DNA from: Massilia endophytica
GTDB lineage: Bacteria; Pseudomonadota; Gammaproteobacteria; Burkholderiales; Burkholderiaceae_D
Assembly: GCF_021165955.1 (NCBI RefSeq)
Contig: NZ_CP088952.1
Span: forward strand, 868,001-932,000
Direction: 5' to 3'
DNA: 64,000 nt
The position numbers and the translations under genes are program-made. Below are positions 23,830 through 34,009 of the stretch, in pieces. Under the pieces are notes generated by a model. The model saw nothing but the letters and a program-made list of their open reading frames with translations, searched no databases and had not been told where the DNA came from. Every line of letters starts with the position of its first letter. The stretch's first letter is position 1.

Positions 23830-24303
23830 ATGAAACTGAAATTCGCAGTTGCAGGCCTGCTGGCCGCCGCCTCCTTCTCCGCTTTCGCTGACGACCAGAA
23901 CGTCGCCCTGAGCATCGGCGCCGACAACTTCTTCAACAGCGCTGGCCAGACCGAAGTGCTGTCCGGCGGCCTGGACGTGATCACCTTCGATGGCCTGGAC
24001 GCAGGCGTGTACAACATCGTGGTGACCCTGTCCGGTCAGAACCTGACCTTCGACGCCGCTCAGTCCAACCTGAACGGCGTAACCGGTGAAGCTTTCGGCT
24101 CCGGCAAGCTGAAATTCTGGGGCATCGACACCACCGGCATGTCGCCGTTCACCCTGGAGCTGTATGGCACTGCCATGGCAGGCGCCAAGTACAGCGGTGA
24201 AGTGACCGTGATGGCTGTTCCAGAACCAGAAACCTATGGCATGCTGATCGGCGGCCTGGGCATCCTGGGCTTCCTGGCACGCCGCAAAGCAAAGAAGGCG
24301 TAA
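23830..24303 (+). CDS. PEP-CTERM surface protein (FxDxF-like), probably highly expressed
   Basis: A 157-aa protein: signal peptide MKLKFAVAGLLAAASFSAFA, body with GGLDVITFDGLDAGVYNI and FTLELYGTAMAGAKYSGEV, and sorting tail AVPEPETYGMLIGG...FLARRKAKKA. The tail is almost the same as that of the protein at 11666. Codon use differs from the neighbours: GGT, GCT and CCA codons and few rare GC-rich choices, as in rpsT and icd of this window. That pattern suggests an abundant matrix or surface protein. ATG 23830 was chosen from the signal peptide start. Confidence 0.85.
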   Translation: MKLKFAVAGLLAAASFSAFADDQNVALSIGADNFFNSAGQTEVLSGGLDVITFDGLDAGVYNIVVTLSGQNLTFDAAQSNLNGVTGEAFGSGKLKFWGIDTTGMSPFTLELYGTAMAGAKYSGEVTVMAVPEPETYGMLIGGLGILGFLARRKAKKA

Positions 24304-24325
24304 TTAAGCTTTTGGTTTCATGAAG

Positions 24326-24352
24326 AGGGCCCGCGAAAGCGGGCTTTCTTCA
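24326..24352 (+). terminator. Intrinsic terminator after PEP-CTERM gene
   Basis: GCCCGC-GAAA-GCGGGC (24329-24344) with a GNRA loop, followed by TTTCTT. It separates the plus-strand PEP-CTERM gene from convergent murJ. Confidence 0.75.
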
Positions 24353-25900
24353 TTTGGCGAGCCGTTTGAAGTCGCGCAGGCGGAAGCCCAGCGCGAGCAG
24401 CACGCCGAAGTAGACGATGGCGCAGCCGCCGATCACCAGCAGCAGGGCGCCCACGCGCAGCAGGGGCAGGGCGCGCAGGGCGATCCAGTCGAACTGGGCG
24501 GAGGCGAACCAGCCCGCCGCTCCCATCAGCCCCGCCGCCACGACCAGCTTGGCGAGGAATTTGCCCCAGCCTGGCTGGGGCTGGTAGATGCCGCGCCGGC
24601 GCAGCCCGGCGAACAGGAAGCCCGCGTTCAGGCAGGCCGCCAGCCCGATCGACAGGGCCAGGCCCGCCACGGCGAAGAAGGGCACGAAGAGAAGGTTCAT
24701 CAGCTGCGTCGCCGCCATCACGCCCAGGGCGATGCGCACCGGCGTGCGGATGTCCTGCTTGGCATAGAAGGCGGGCGCCAGGGTCTTCACGAGGATGATG
24801 CCCGTCAGCCCCACGGCATAGGCCACCAGCGGCCCGGCCGAATTGGCCACGTCGCGCGCCGTGAACAGGCCGTAGTGGAAGAGCGTGGCGATCAGGGGCA
24901 CGGCCGTGACGGCGATGCCCACGGCGGCCGGAATGGCCAGCAGCAGTGTCAGGCGCAGGCCCCAGTCCAGCAGGGCGGAATATTCCGCATGGTCGCCTTC
25001 CACGCTGGCCTTGGACAGGCTGGGCAGCAGGATGGTGCCCAGGGCCACGCCCAGCAGGGCGGTCGGCAGCTCCATCAGGCGGTCCGCATAGGTGAGCCAG
25101 GACACGCTGCCTTCGGCCAGCCGGGCCGCGATGCCCGTATTGATGATGAGGCTGATCTGGGTGGCCGAGACTGCCAGCACGGCGGGCGCCATCTTCTTCA
25201 GCACGCGCCGCACGCCCGGATCGCGCAGGCCGCCCACGGGGTTGATGGACAGGCGTGGCAGCATGCCGATCTTCACCAGCGCGGGGATCTGGATCGCCAC
25301 CTGCAGCAGGCCGCCCACCAGCACGGCAATGGCCTGGGCGTAGATGGGCTGTTCCAGCCAGGGCGAGAGGAAGAGGATGCCCGCGATCAGGGACAGGTTC
25401 AGCAGCACCGGCGTGAAGGCGGGCACCTTGAACTGGCGCCAGGTATTCAGCACGCCGCCGGACAGGGCCACGAAGGACATGCAGGCGATATAGGGGAACA
25501 TCAGGCGCGTCATCCACACCGTGGCGTCGAAAGCCTCGGGGTTGCGCGCCTCGCTGCCCGCAATCAGCCAGATGAAGAGGGGCGCCGCCACAATGCCCAG
25601 CACGCTCACGAAGAGGGTGGCCCAGACCAGGGTGTTGGCCACATGGTCGGCCAGGGACTTGGTCGCTGCCTCGCCCTGCCGCGTCTTGTACTCGGCCAGG
25701 ATGGGCACGAAGGCCTGGGAGAAGGCGCCTTCGGCGAACAGGCGGCGCAGCAGGTTGGGCAGGCGGAAGGCGATATTGAAGGCATCCGTATAGGCGCCGG
25801 CGCCGAAGGCGCGCGCGAACAGGGTGTCGCGCAGCAGGCCGGTGATCCGCGACAGCATGGTCATGCTGGAGATGGCGGCGAGGGTTCTGAGCAGGTTCAT
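24350..25900 (-). CDS. murJ: Lipid II flippase MurJ
   Basis: A 516-aa polytopic inner-membrane protein of the MOP superfamily that flips lipid II for peptidoglycan synthesis. MNLLRTLAAISSMTMLSRITGLLRDTLFARAFGAG at the start is typical of MurJ, with the conserved Arg in RITGLLRD. FAEGAFSQAFVPILAEYK near residue 53 is the strongest signature, followed by about 14 hydrophobic segments. Start ATG 25900. It is divergent from rpsT, an arrangement common in betaproteobacteria. Confidence 0.93.
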   Translation of the reverse strand: MNLLRTLAAISSMTMLSRITGLLRDTLFARAFGAGAYTDAFNIAFRLPNLLRRLFAEGAFSQAFVPILAEYKTRQGEAATKSLADHVANTLVWATLFVSVLGIVAAPLFIWLIAGSEARNPEAFDATVWMTRLMFPYIACMSFVALSGGVLNTWRQFKVPAFTPVLLNLSLIAGILFLSPWLEQPIYAQAIAVLVGGLLQVAIQIPALVKIGMLPRLSINPVGGLRDPGVRRVLKKMAPAVLAVSATQISLIINTGIAARLAEGSVSWLTYADRLMELPTALLGVALGTILLPSLSKASVEGDHAEYSALLDWGLRLTLLLAIPAAVGIAVTAVPLIATLFHYGLFTARDVANSAGPLVAYAVGLTGIILVKTLAPAFYAKQDIRTPVRIALGVMAATQLMNLLFVPFFAVAGLALSIGLAACLNAGFLFAGLRRRGIYQPQPGWGKFLAKLVVAAGLMGAAGWFASAQFDWIALRALPLLRVGALLLVIGGCAIVYFGVLLALGFRLRDFKRLAK

Positions 25901-25967
25901 GGGCGCTGATTATAGCCGGGCCGCCACGCCCCAAGCTGTTACAAAGGCAATATTTCGGGAGAACGGA

Positions 25968-25996
25968 TTGCTGTGTGCGGAAAAGTTCGTTATAAT
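25968..25996 (+). promoter_or_regulatory. Promoter and leader of rpsT
   Basis: TTGCTG (25968-25973) and TATAAT (25991-25996) with a 17-base spacer make a strong sigma-70 promoter. Transcription would begin near 26003, giving a leader of about 110 bases that contains the stem GCAAAC (26064-26069)/GTTTGC (26076-26081). Long leaders of S20 mRNAs can carry autoregulation; here that is inference. Confidence 0.7.
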
Positions 25997-26113
25997 TTAA
26001 GGCTGTACAGAATTCAGTAACGCGGACAGAGCCTCTGGCAGCAGACTGAAACGCACCGGTTTGGCAAACGCTTCTGTTTGCAAACGAACTTTGACAACGA
26101 TTTAGGAAATTCC

Positions 26114-26380
26114 ATGGCAAATACCGCACAAGCGCGCAAACGCGCTCGTCAAGCAGTCAAGCAAAACGCACACAACTCCGCCCAGCGTTCGACCCTGCGC
26201 ACCGCCATCAAGGCTGCCCGCAAGGCGATCCAGGCTGGCGACAAAGCTGCTGCGACCCAGATCTTCCAGGCTTCCGTGTCGACCATCGACTCGATCGCCG
26301 ACAAAAAGATCATCCACAAGAACAAGGCCGCTCGCCACAAGAGCCGTCTGGCAGCTGCCCTGAAGGCACTGTCCGCCTAA
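26114..26380 (+). CDS. rpsT: 30S ribosomal protein S20
   Basis: An 88-aa basic protein of the small ribosomal subunit. MANTAQARKRARQAVKQNAHN at the start and KKIIHKNKAARHKSRLAA near the end are S20 landmarks. The protein is Lys/Arg/Ala-rich, as expected for a 16S rRNA-binding helical bundle. ATG 26114 has AGGA 8 bases before it. Single gene with its own promoter and terminator. Confidence 0.97.
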   Translation: MANTAQARKRARQAVKQNAHNSAQRSTLRTAIKAARKAIQAGDKAAATQIFQASVSTIDSIADKKIIHKNKAARHKSRLAAALKALSA

Positions 26381-26423
26381 GTTCGTGGACGGCGGCAGTC
26401 GCCGCCAAACAGGTGCACAGAAA

Positions 26424-26457
26424 TAACCCGCATGGCGCAGCCATAGCGGGTTTTTCG
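26424..26457 (+). terminator. rpsT terminator
   Basis: AACCCGC-ATGGC-GCA-GCCAT-A-GCGGGTT: a 12-bp stem with one bulge and three-base loop, then TTTCGCTTT. It starts 44 bases after the rpsT stop. Confidence 0.75.
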
Positions 26458-26468
26458 CTTTGTCCGGC

Positions 26469-26906
26469 CTACTTTTTCGGCAGCCGGGCGATGCTCATGC
26501 CCGGTTTGATGTTCTTGTGCCTGAACCAGCCGAGGTTCATCTCCAGCGCGTAGAGCACGGGCTTGCCCTTGGCCGAGCAGTGGCTGTCCAGGGTCTGGGG
26601 CTGCATGTCCTCGATATTGACGATCTTCCCGTCCGCGTCGATAAAGGCCACGGAGAGGGGAATGAGGGTGTTCTTCATCCACATGCACTGGCGGGACGGG
26701 CTGTCGAACACAAATACCATGCCCGCATTGGGCGCCATCTGTTCGCGGAACATCAGCCCCTGTTCCCGCTGCGGGCCCGTGGCCGCCACCTCCGCCTGGA
26801 TCAGGTTGACCCCCGCCGAGAGGGTGGTGCTGCCGAACTGGGCGTTCTGCGCCTGGGCCGCCGCGGCGGCCAGCGCCGCCACTATATAGAAGAGGGACTT
26901 TTTCAT
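26469..26906 (-). CDS. DUF192 family exported protein
   Basis: A 145-aa protein with a signal peptide (FYIVAALAAAAAQA). The DUF192 core is evident: QREQGLMFREQMAPNAGMVFVF near residue 47, CMWMKNTLIPLSVAFIDADGKIV near 73, and YALEMNLGWFRHKNIKPGM near the end. The family occurs widely as small periplasmic proteins of unknown biochemical function. It ends next to the rpsT terminator and starts 33 bases from the rRNA-modifying gene on the same strand. Confidence 0.85.
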   Translation of the reverse strand: MKKSLFYIVAALAAAAAQAQNAQFGSTTLSAGVNLIQAEVAATGPQREQGLMFREQMAPNAGMVFVFDSPSRQCMWMKNTLIPLSVAFIDADGKIVNIEDMQPQTLDSHCSAKGKPVLYALEMNLGWFRHKNIKPGMSIARLPKK

Positions 26907-26939
26907 GGCTGGGATTAAGCCATGGGCCCGCGAGGAGCG

Positions 26940-27500
26940 TCAAGCGCGCAGTTCGGCGGGGTCGACCTCCATCCAGTCCCCCGGCATCAGGGGATGGGTT
27001 GCCAGGGAAATGGCGCCGATGGCGCTGCGCACCAGGCGCAGGGTGGGCAGGCCGACGGCCGCCGTCATGCGCCGCACCTGGCGGTTCTTGCCTTCCTGCA
27101 GCGTGATGGCCAGCCAGGCGGTGGGCTTGTCCACCCGCACCCGGATGGGCGGGTTGCGCGGCCACAGCCACTCCGGCGCGGCGATGCGCACGGCCGTGCA
27201 GGGCTTGGTGACAAAGTCGCCCAGGTCGAGCGGGGCCTGGAGCTTCGCCAGGGCCTCATCCGTCGCCACGCCATCCACCTGCACCAGGTACTGCTTGGCC
27301 TCCTTGCGGTCCGGATGGGCGATGGCGTGCTGGAGCTTGCCGTCGTCCGTCAGCAGCAGCAGTCCCTCGCTGTCGGCGTCCAGGCGCCCGGCAGGGTAGA
27401 CGTTCGGAATCTTCACGTAGTCGGCCAGCGTTTCGCGTTCCGGCTGGGGAGAAAACTGGCACAATACGCCGAATGGCTTGTTCAATAAGATCAGGGACAT
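26940..27500 (-). CDS. rluE: 23S rRNA pseudouridine synthase, RluE-like
   Basis: A 186-aa member of the RsuA/RluB/E/F family without an S4 domain. LILLNKPFGVLCQFSP at the start and the catalytic GRLDADSEGLLLLTDDG near residue 38 (Asp41) are clear, as is GKNRQVRRMTAAVGLPTLRL. The small size with no S4 domain and the PERETLADY spacing fit RluE, which makes pseudouridine 2457 in E. coli 23S rRNA; the exact position modified is inferred. It is divergent from icd. Confidence 0.85.
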   Translation of the reverse strand: MSLILLNKPFGVLCQFSPQPERETLADYVKIPNVYPAGRLDADSEGLLLLTDDGKLQHAIAHPDRKEAKQYLVQVDGVATDEALAKLQAPLDLGDFVTKPCTAVRIAAPEWLWPRNPPIRVRVDKPTAWLAITLQEGKNRQVRRMTAAVGLPTLRLVRSAIGAISLATHPLMPGDWMEVDPAELRA

Positions 27501-27629
27501 CCCCGGATTGTACTGGCAATGCCGCTGAAAGATGGCGCCCAGTGAAATACTGGTGCATAATGTGGAATTCGCGTCTTATGTCTTATAGAAGACTGGGCCG
27601 CAAAAGAATCACTCACTTCGGAGAACACG

Positions 27630-28883
27630 ATGTACCAACATATCAAAGTACCAGCGGACGGCCAGAAAATCACCGTCAACGCCGATTATTCCCTGACCGT
27701 GCCTGACACCCCGATCATTCCATTCCTGGAAGGCGACGGTACGGGCGTGGACATCACTCCGGTGATGATCAAGGTGGTGGACGCCGCCGTGGCCAAGGCC
27801 TACAACGGCAAGCGCAAGATCAGCTGGATGGAGATCTACGCCGGCGAAAAATCGACCAAGGTCTACGGCCCGGACGTGTGGCTGCCTTCGGAAACGCTGG
27901 ACGTGCTGAAAGACTATGTTGTGTCCATCAAGGGTCCCCTGACCACCCCGGTCGGCGGTGGCATCCGTTCCCTGAACGTGGCCCTGCGCCAGGAACTGGA
28001 CCTGTACGTCTGCCTGCGCCCCGTGCGCTACTTCGCCGGCGTGCCATCGCCCGTGCGCGAGCCTGAGAAGACCGACATGGTCATCTTCCGCGAAAATTCG
28101 GAAGACATCTACGCCGGCATCGAGTACCAGGAAGGCAGCGACAGCGTCAAGAAGCTGATCGACTTCCTGGTCAAGGAAATGGGCGTGAAGAAGATCCGCT
28201 TCCCGGAAACCTCGGGCATCGGCATCAAGCCTGTGTCGCGCGAAGGCACCGAGCGCCTGGTGCGCAAGGCCATCCAGTACGCCATCGACAACGACAAGCC
28301 TTCCGTGACCATCGTCCACAAGGGCAACATCATGAAGTACACCGAAGGCGGCTTCCGTGACTGGGCCTATGCCCTGGCACAGAAGGAATTCGGCGCCGAG
28401 CTGATCGACGGCGGCCCATGGTGCAAGTTCAAGAATCCGAAGACAGGCAAGGAAATCATCGTCAAGGATTCCATCGCCGACGCCTTCCTGCAGCAGATCC
28501 TGCTGCGTCCGGCGGAATACAGCGTGATCGCCACCCTGAACCTGAACGGCGACTACATCTCCGACGCGCTGGCGGCGCAAGTGGGCGGCATCGGCATCGC
28601 GCCGGGCGCCAACCTGTCCGACTCCGTGGCCATGTTCGAAGCCACCCACGGCACCGCGCCGAAGTACGCAGGCAAGGACTACGTGAACCCCGGTTCCCTG
28701 ATCCTGTCGGCCGAAATGATGCTGCGCCACATGGGCTGGACCGAAGCGGCCGACCTGATCATCTCTTCGATGGAAAAAGCCATCACCTCGAAGAAAGTGA
28801 CCTACGACTTCGCCCGCCTGATGGAAGGCGCGACCCAGGTGTCGTGCTCCGGCTTCGGCGACGTGATGATCGAGCAGATGTAA
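27630..28883 (+). CDS. icd: NADP-dependent isocitrate dehydrogenase
   Basis: A 417-aa TCA-cycle enzyme converting isocitrate to 2-oxoglutarate. The phosphorylatable Ser loop lies in TTPVGGGIRSLNVALRQELDLYVCLRPV near residue 106; FRENSEDIYAGIEY near 152, VTIVHKGNIMKYTEG near 228, and the nucleotide-site HGTAPKYAGKDYVNPGSLI near 340 are all present. The Lys/Tyr pattern of the last motif fits NADP use. Start ATG 27630 with CGGAG 9 bases before it. Codon use is that of a highly expressed gene. Confidence 0.95.
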   Translation: MYQHIKVPADGQKITVNADYSLTVPDTPIIPFLEGDGTGVDITPVMIKVVDAAVAKAYNGKRKISWMEIYAGEKSTKVYGPDVWLPSETLDVLKDYVVSIKGPLTTPVGGGIRSLNVALRQELDLYVCLRPVRYFAGVPSPVREPEKTDMVIFRENSEDIYAGIEYQEGSDSVKKLIDFLVKEMGVKKIRFPETSGIGIKPVSREGTERLVRKAIQYAIDNDKPSVTIVHKGNIMKYTEGGFRDWAYALAQKEFGAELIDGGPWCKFKNPKTGKEIIVKDSIADAFLQQILLRPAEYSVIATLNLNGDYISDALAAQVGGIGIAPGANLSDSVAMFEATHGTAPKYAGKDYVNPGSLILSAEMMLRHMGWTEAADLIISSMEKAITSKKVTYDFARLMEGATQVSCSGFGDVMIEQM

Positions 28884-28918
28884 TTGCTGCGGCGGCCGGG
28901 CGCGCCCGGCCTGCTGGC

Positions 28919-28955
28919 CAAACCCCGCGCTCCGTGAGGACGCGGGGTTTTTCTT
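28919..28955 (+). terminator. icd terminator
   Basis: AAACCCCGCG-N10-CGCGGGGTTTTTCTTT: 10-bp stem and T run 37 bases after the icd stop. Confidence 0.85.
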
Positions 28956-29022
28956 TGGCTTGAGCGGGCACAATGCAGGGACCGGCTGGCCGCGCCACCA
29001 TCTGGGGAGGAGGTGGTTTGCC

Positions 29023-29427
29023 ATGCGTGTCGCGCTCTGCTTAGCTCTCGGCATCGCCGGTCCGGCGGCTGCGGCGCCAAGCTGCCTGCCGGACCTGCCG
29101 CCGGCCGCAATCCAGGTCGGCCCGCCGGGCGGCTGGACGCCGTATGTGGCGCGCGCCCTGCGCCTGCAGTCGGTGAGCGTGCTGGAAGGCCCGCCCGCGG
29201 AAATGGCGGTGCTCAAGCAGGATGCCAGCCGCAGGGTGTCGGGCGGGCGCATCGACATCTGGCGCAACCTGAACAGCGCACGCGAACCCAAATGGCTCGC
29301 CTGCAACTACGGCGCGGCCAACGAGGTCATGCTGGCCCGGCCCCTGGCCGCGAGCACCCGCAGCTGCCGCGTCACCTACCGCCAGCTGCGCGGCCGCCCG
29401 ACCGCCATCGACATCGCCTGCGACTAA
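29023..29427 (+). CDS. Small exported protein, STY0301-like
   Basis: A 134-aa protein with a signal peptide (MRVALCLALGIAGPAAA). Four cysteines remain in the mature part (CLPD, WLACNYG, SCRVTY, IACD), suggesting two disulfides. The order 'FDGPPEEMA-like ... WLAC.Y ... RSC.VTY ... I.C' resembles the STY0301 family of small enterobacterial/betaproteobacterial proteins of unknown function, from memory. ATG 29023 has GGGGAGGAGG 9-18 bases upstream. Isolated between two terminated genes. Confidence 0.6.
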   Translation: MRVALCLALGIAGPAAAAPSCLPDLPPAAIQVGPPGGWTPYVARALRLQSVSVLEGPPAEMAVLKQDASRRVSGGRIDIWRNLNSAREPKWLACNYGAANEVMLARPLAASTRSCRVTYRQLRGRPTAIDIACD

Positions 29428-29503
29428 GCTGGTGATAGCCGTCACATAGTTCCATTTTTTGCAATGCTACGATGCGGCTCTTGCAAAATAGCAAAGGACT
29501 ATC

Positions 29504-30778
29504 ATGCATATGCACCATCCGAGACTGGCCTTGCTGGCCGCCGCCGCAGCCACGCTGCTGTCCGCCTGCGGGGGCGGCACGCCGGAAACCCAGGCGCCGC
29601 CGAGCGCGGCGATGCCCGCCCAGCGCAGTGCCGCCGCCCTGGCGCAGCAGGGGCTGACCGCGAAAGACTACGAGCCGCTGATCCAGAGCATGTATCTGGC
29701 CTACTTCGGCAGGCCCGCCGAGTTCCTCGGCCTGCCCTATTGGACGCAAAAGTTCGCCGAGCGCGGGCTGCCCTCCACTGTGGACGGCATGCTCGCGGCC
29801 TACGAAGGCAACGCCGAAGTGCGCGCCATGATGGACCAGTTCGCGAACAGCGAGGAATCGCAGTCGCTCTATGTCGGCAACAACCGCGCCTTCATCAACG
29901 CCGTCTACCTGAACATCTTCAACCGCAACGCGGAGAGCGCCGGGCTGGCGCACTGGGCGGCGAAGATCGACCAGGGGCAGATGAGCCGGGGCCGCGCCGT
30001 GCTCACCATCCTGCAGGGAGCGCAGGGCGGGGACCTGGCCATGGCCGCCCTCAAGCTGCGCTTTGCCGCGCAGTTCACGGCCTCCCTCGACGTCACTGCG
30101 GAGATCCTCGCCTACACGGGCGACAATATGAACGAGGCGGCCCGCACCCTCCTGTCCACGCTCACGGCCAATGCCGATCCTGCTGCTTTCCAGGCCATGA
30201 TCGACGACTTCCTCGCGCGCATGACCCAGGTGCCGGGGCCTTTCCCCCTGGTCAGCCGCTACCTGGGCTACCAGTACCAGGCCGATCCTCGCGCGGGGCC
30301 TGCCTATTCCGCGCGCTACATCATCGAGCAGTACGGCGTGCTGCTCGCGCCGGAACGCCGGGGCACGCTGGTGTTCGGCGAGGCGCCCGAGCAGGTGAGC
30401 TGGACGCGCAGCGCGGGCAATGCCCCCGTGTACGGCGCTCCCATGACGTCCAGCGTCGGCATACCGGCGTCCTATTTCCTGCCGACGCTGACCATGCTGT
30501 GCCGCCCGCCCGCGGGGAAGCCCGGCGCCGCGGCGGTGGCCACCGATATCGTGGTGAGCCGCCTGGCTTCGCAAGCCGCACAGGCCGACCTGATGAAGGC
30601 AGGCCTGAGCGTCTACCGCGAGCACTGCAAGGCCGCCCAGCCGCGCACGGCCCTGGCCGATGTGCTGAAACAGGACCGGCTGCAAGGCTACAGCTATCAG
30701 GTCGCGGACGGCAGCCGCCGCTACCTGCTGGTGGTGCAGGCCGCGCCTGGTGTGCTGGGGCTCTGGTCGCAGGAGTAG
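29504..30778 (+). CDS. DUF4214-domain lipoprotein
   Basis: A 424-aa predicted lipoprotein: signal LALLAAAAATLLSAC, cleavage before Cys at about residue 22, then GGG. Two blocks resemble DUF4214 repeats (SMYLAYFGRPAEFLGLPYWTQKFAE near 63 and AVYLNIFNRNAESAGLAHWAAKI near 130), a helical unit often found in surface and S-layer-like proteins of bacteria. The last third (from about 275) matches nothing I know and has two cysteines (TMLCRPP, VYREHCK). Function unknown. Start ATG 29504; a second in-frame ATG lies at 29510. Confidence 0.7.
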   Translation: MHMHHPRLALLAAAAATLLSACGGGTPETQAPPSAAMPAQRSAAALAQQGLTAKDYEPLIQSMYLAYFGRPAEFLGLPYWTQKFAERGLPSTVDGMLAAYEGNAEVRAMMDQFANSEESQSLYVGNNRAFINAVYLNIFNRNAESAGLAHWAAKIDQGQMSRGRAVLTILQGAQGGDLAMAALKLRFAAQFTASLDVTAEILAYTGDNMNEAARTLLSTLTANADPAAFQAMIDDFLARMTQVPGPFPLVSRYLGYQYQADPRAGPAYSARYIIEQYGVLLAPERRGTLVFGEAPEQVSWTRSAGNAPVYGAPMTSSVGIPASYFLPTLTMLCRPPAGKPGAAAVATDIVVSRLASQAAQADLMKAGLSVYREHCKAAQPRTALADVLKQDRLQGYSYQVADGSRRYLLVVQAAPGVLGLWSQE

Positions 30779-30784
30779 GGACGA

Positions 30785-30812
30785 AAAAAAACCCCGCCGC
30801 GGCGGGGTTTCT
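30785..30812. terminator. Bidirectional terminator between DUF4214 gene and cspA
   Basis: AAACCCCGCC-GC-GGCGGGGTTT is a perfect palindrome. On the minus strand it is followed by a run of eight T, so it is strong for cspA; on the plus strand TTTCTTC follows. Confidence 0.85.
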
Positions 30813-30830
30813 TCACATCGGGGGGACAGA

Positions 30831-31034
30831 TTAGCTGGCCTGGATGTTGGAAGCTTGCTTGCCTTTCGGGCCTTGCGTGACTTCGAACTGCACCTTTTGA
30901 CCTTCTTTCAGGGTCTTGAAGCCGTTCATGTTGATTGCGGAGAAGTGTGCGAACAAATCCTCGCCGCCATCATCAGGAGTGATGAAGCCAAAACCTTTGG
31001 AGTCATTGAACCACTTAACGGTACCTGTTGCCAT
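30831..31034 (-). CDS. cspA: Cold-shock protein CspA family
   Basis: A 67-aa single cold-shock domain. MATGTVKWFNDSKGFGFI contains RNP1 (KGFGFI) and DLFAHFSAI is RNP2. It binds single-stranded RNA/DNA as an RNA chaperone. The start was set at ATG 31034; an upstream frame extension (MKVLF) is not part of the domain. A long leader and a sigma-70 promoter lie upstream. Several paralogues are usual in this group, so whether this one is cold-induced is open. Confidence 0.93.
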   Translation of the reverse strand: MATGTVKWFNDSKGFGFITPDDGGEDLFAHFSAINMNGFKTLKEGQKVQFEVTQGPKGKQASNIQAS

Positions 31035-31153
31035 AAAAAGAACTTTCAATTAAAAACGGATCACACGAGCCATAAAAGCAAGAAGCTTCCTGCCCCCTCC
31101 TCGACAACTCACTTCTTACCAACGTGTACATTGCTGCACCCAGTCGATATCGC

Positions 31154-31182
31154 ATTGTTGGCGGAACAATTTTTAATGTCAA
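31154..31182 (-). promoter_or_regulatory. cspA promoter with long leader
   Basis: On the minus strand TTGACA (31182-31177), a 17-base spacer and AACAAT (31159-31154). The start site would be near 31147, so the leader is about 110 bases (31035-31147), as in cold-shock mRNAs whose folding is temperature-dependent. The rest of the 332-base gap to clpS contains the stem AACGCCC (31312-31318)/GGGCGTT (31327-31333) and a candidate clpS promoter. Confidence 0.6.
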
Positions 31183-31331
31183 GCGGTTTCAAGCAGCAAT
31201 AGTAAGTTTTATGCAACACGCTGCCGGAGGGCAAATCGGCCCCTTGATTTTGCGGTCCAGGACCGCCATCTGCGGCTGGTCGGGAAAACGCGTAAGATGA
31301 GAACAAGTGGAAACGCCCCTCTAAATGGGCG

Positions 31332-31358
31332 TTGCATCTATCACGAAAGCATTAGAAT
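31332..31358 (+). promoter_or_regulatory. Candidate clpS promoter, nearly leaderless
   Basis: TTGCAT (31332-31337) and TAGAAT (31353-31358), spacer 15 (short). The start site would fall at the clpS ATG (31367) or a few bases before it, and no Shine-Dalgarno is visible in ATAAGCGT. The 7-bp inverted repeat AACGCCC/GGGCGTT overlaps the -35. Weak prediction. Confidence 0.3.
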
Positions 31359-31366
31359 ATAAGCGT

Positions 31367-31665
31367 ATGGCAACCAAGCACGATACAGACACCGTCCTGG
31401 AGCGACAGACGCTGAAACCGCCCCCCATGTACCAGGTGGCGTTGCTAAATGACGACTACACCCCGATGGAATTCGTGGTCGCGATCATTCAGGAGTATTT
31501 CAATAAGGATCGGGAAACGGCCACGCAGATTATGTTGAGTGTTCACCGCTACGGCAAGGGCGTGTGCGGTGTGTTCTCGAAAGATATAGCTTCGACAAAA
31601 GTGGAGTTCGTTTTAACGCATGCGCGCAAGGCAGGGCACCCCCTGCAGTGCGTGATGGAGGAAGT

Positions 31666-31669
<4 letters not shown>
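31367..31669 (+). CDS. clpS: ClpAP adaptor protein ClpS
   Basis: A 100-aa N-end-rule adaptor that delivers substrates to ClpAP. LLNDDYTPMEFVVAIIQ near residue 26 is the substrate-binding region (the Asn-Asp-Asp pocket), and HARKAGHPLQCVMEE closes the fold. ATG 31367 gives the usual length. It overlaps clpA by 4 bases (ATGA), the standard clpS-clpA order. Confidence 0.95.
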
Positions 31670-33969
<2,300 letters not shown>

Positions 33970-33973
33970 GCCG

Positions 33974-34008
33974 GAAAAAAGCCGCTCGACCGAGCGGCTT
34001 TTTTTTGC
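33974..34008. terminator. Bidirectional terminator between clpA and the LytTR regulator
   Basis: AAAAAAGCCGCTCG-AC-CGAGCGGCTTTTTTTT (33975-34006): a 10-bp GC stem flanked by A and T runs on both sides, able to stop both convergent transcripts. Confidence 0.88.
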
Positions 34009-34009
34009 C

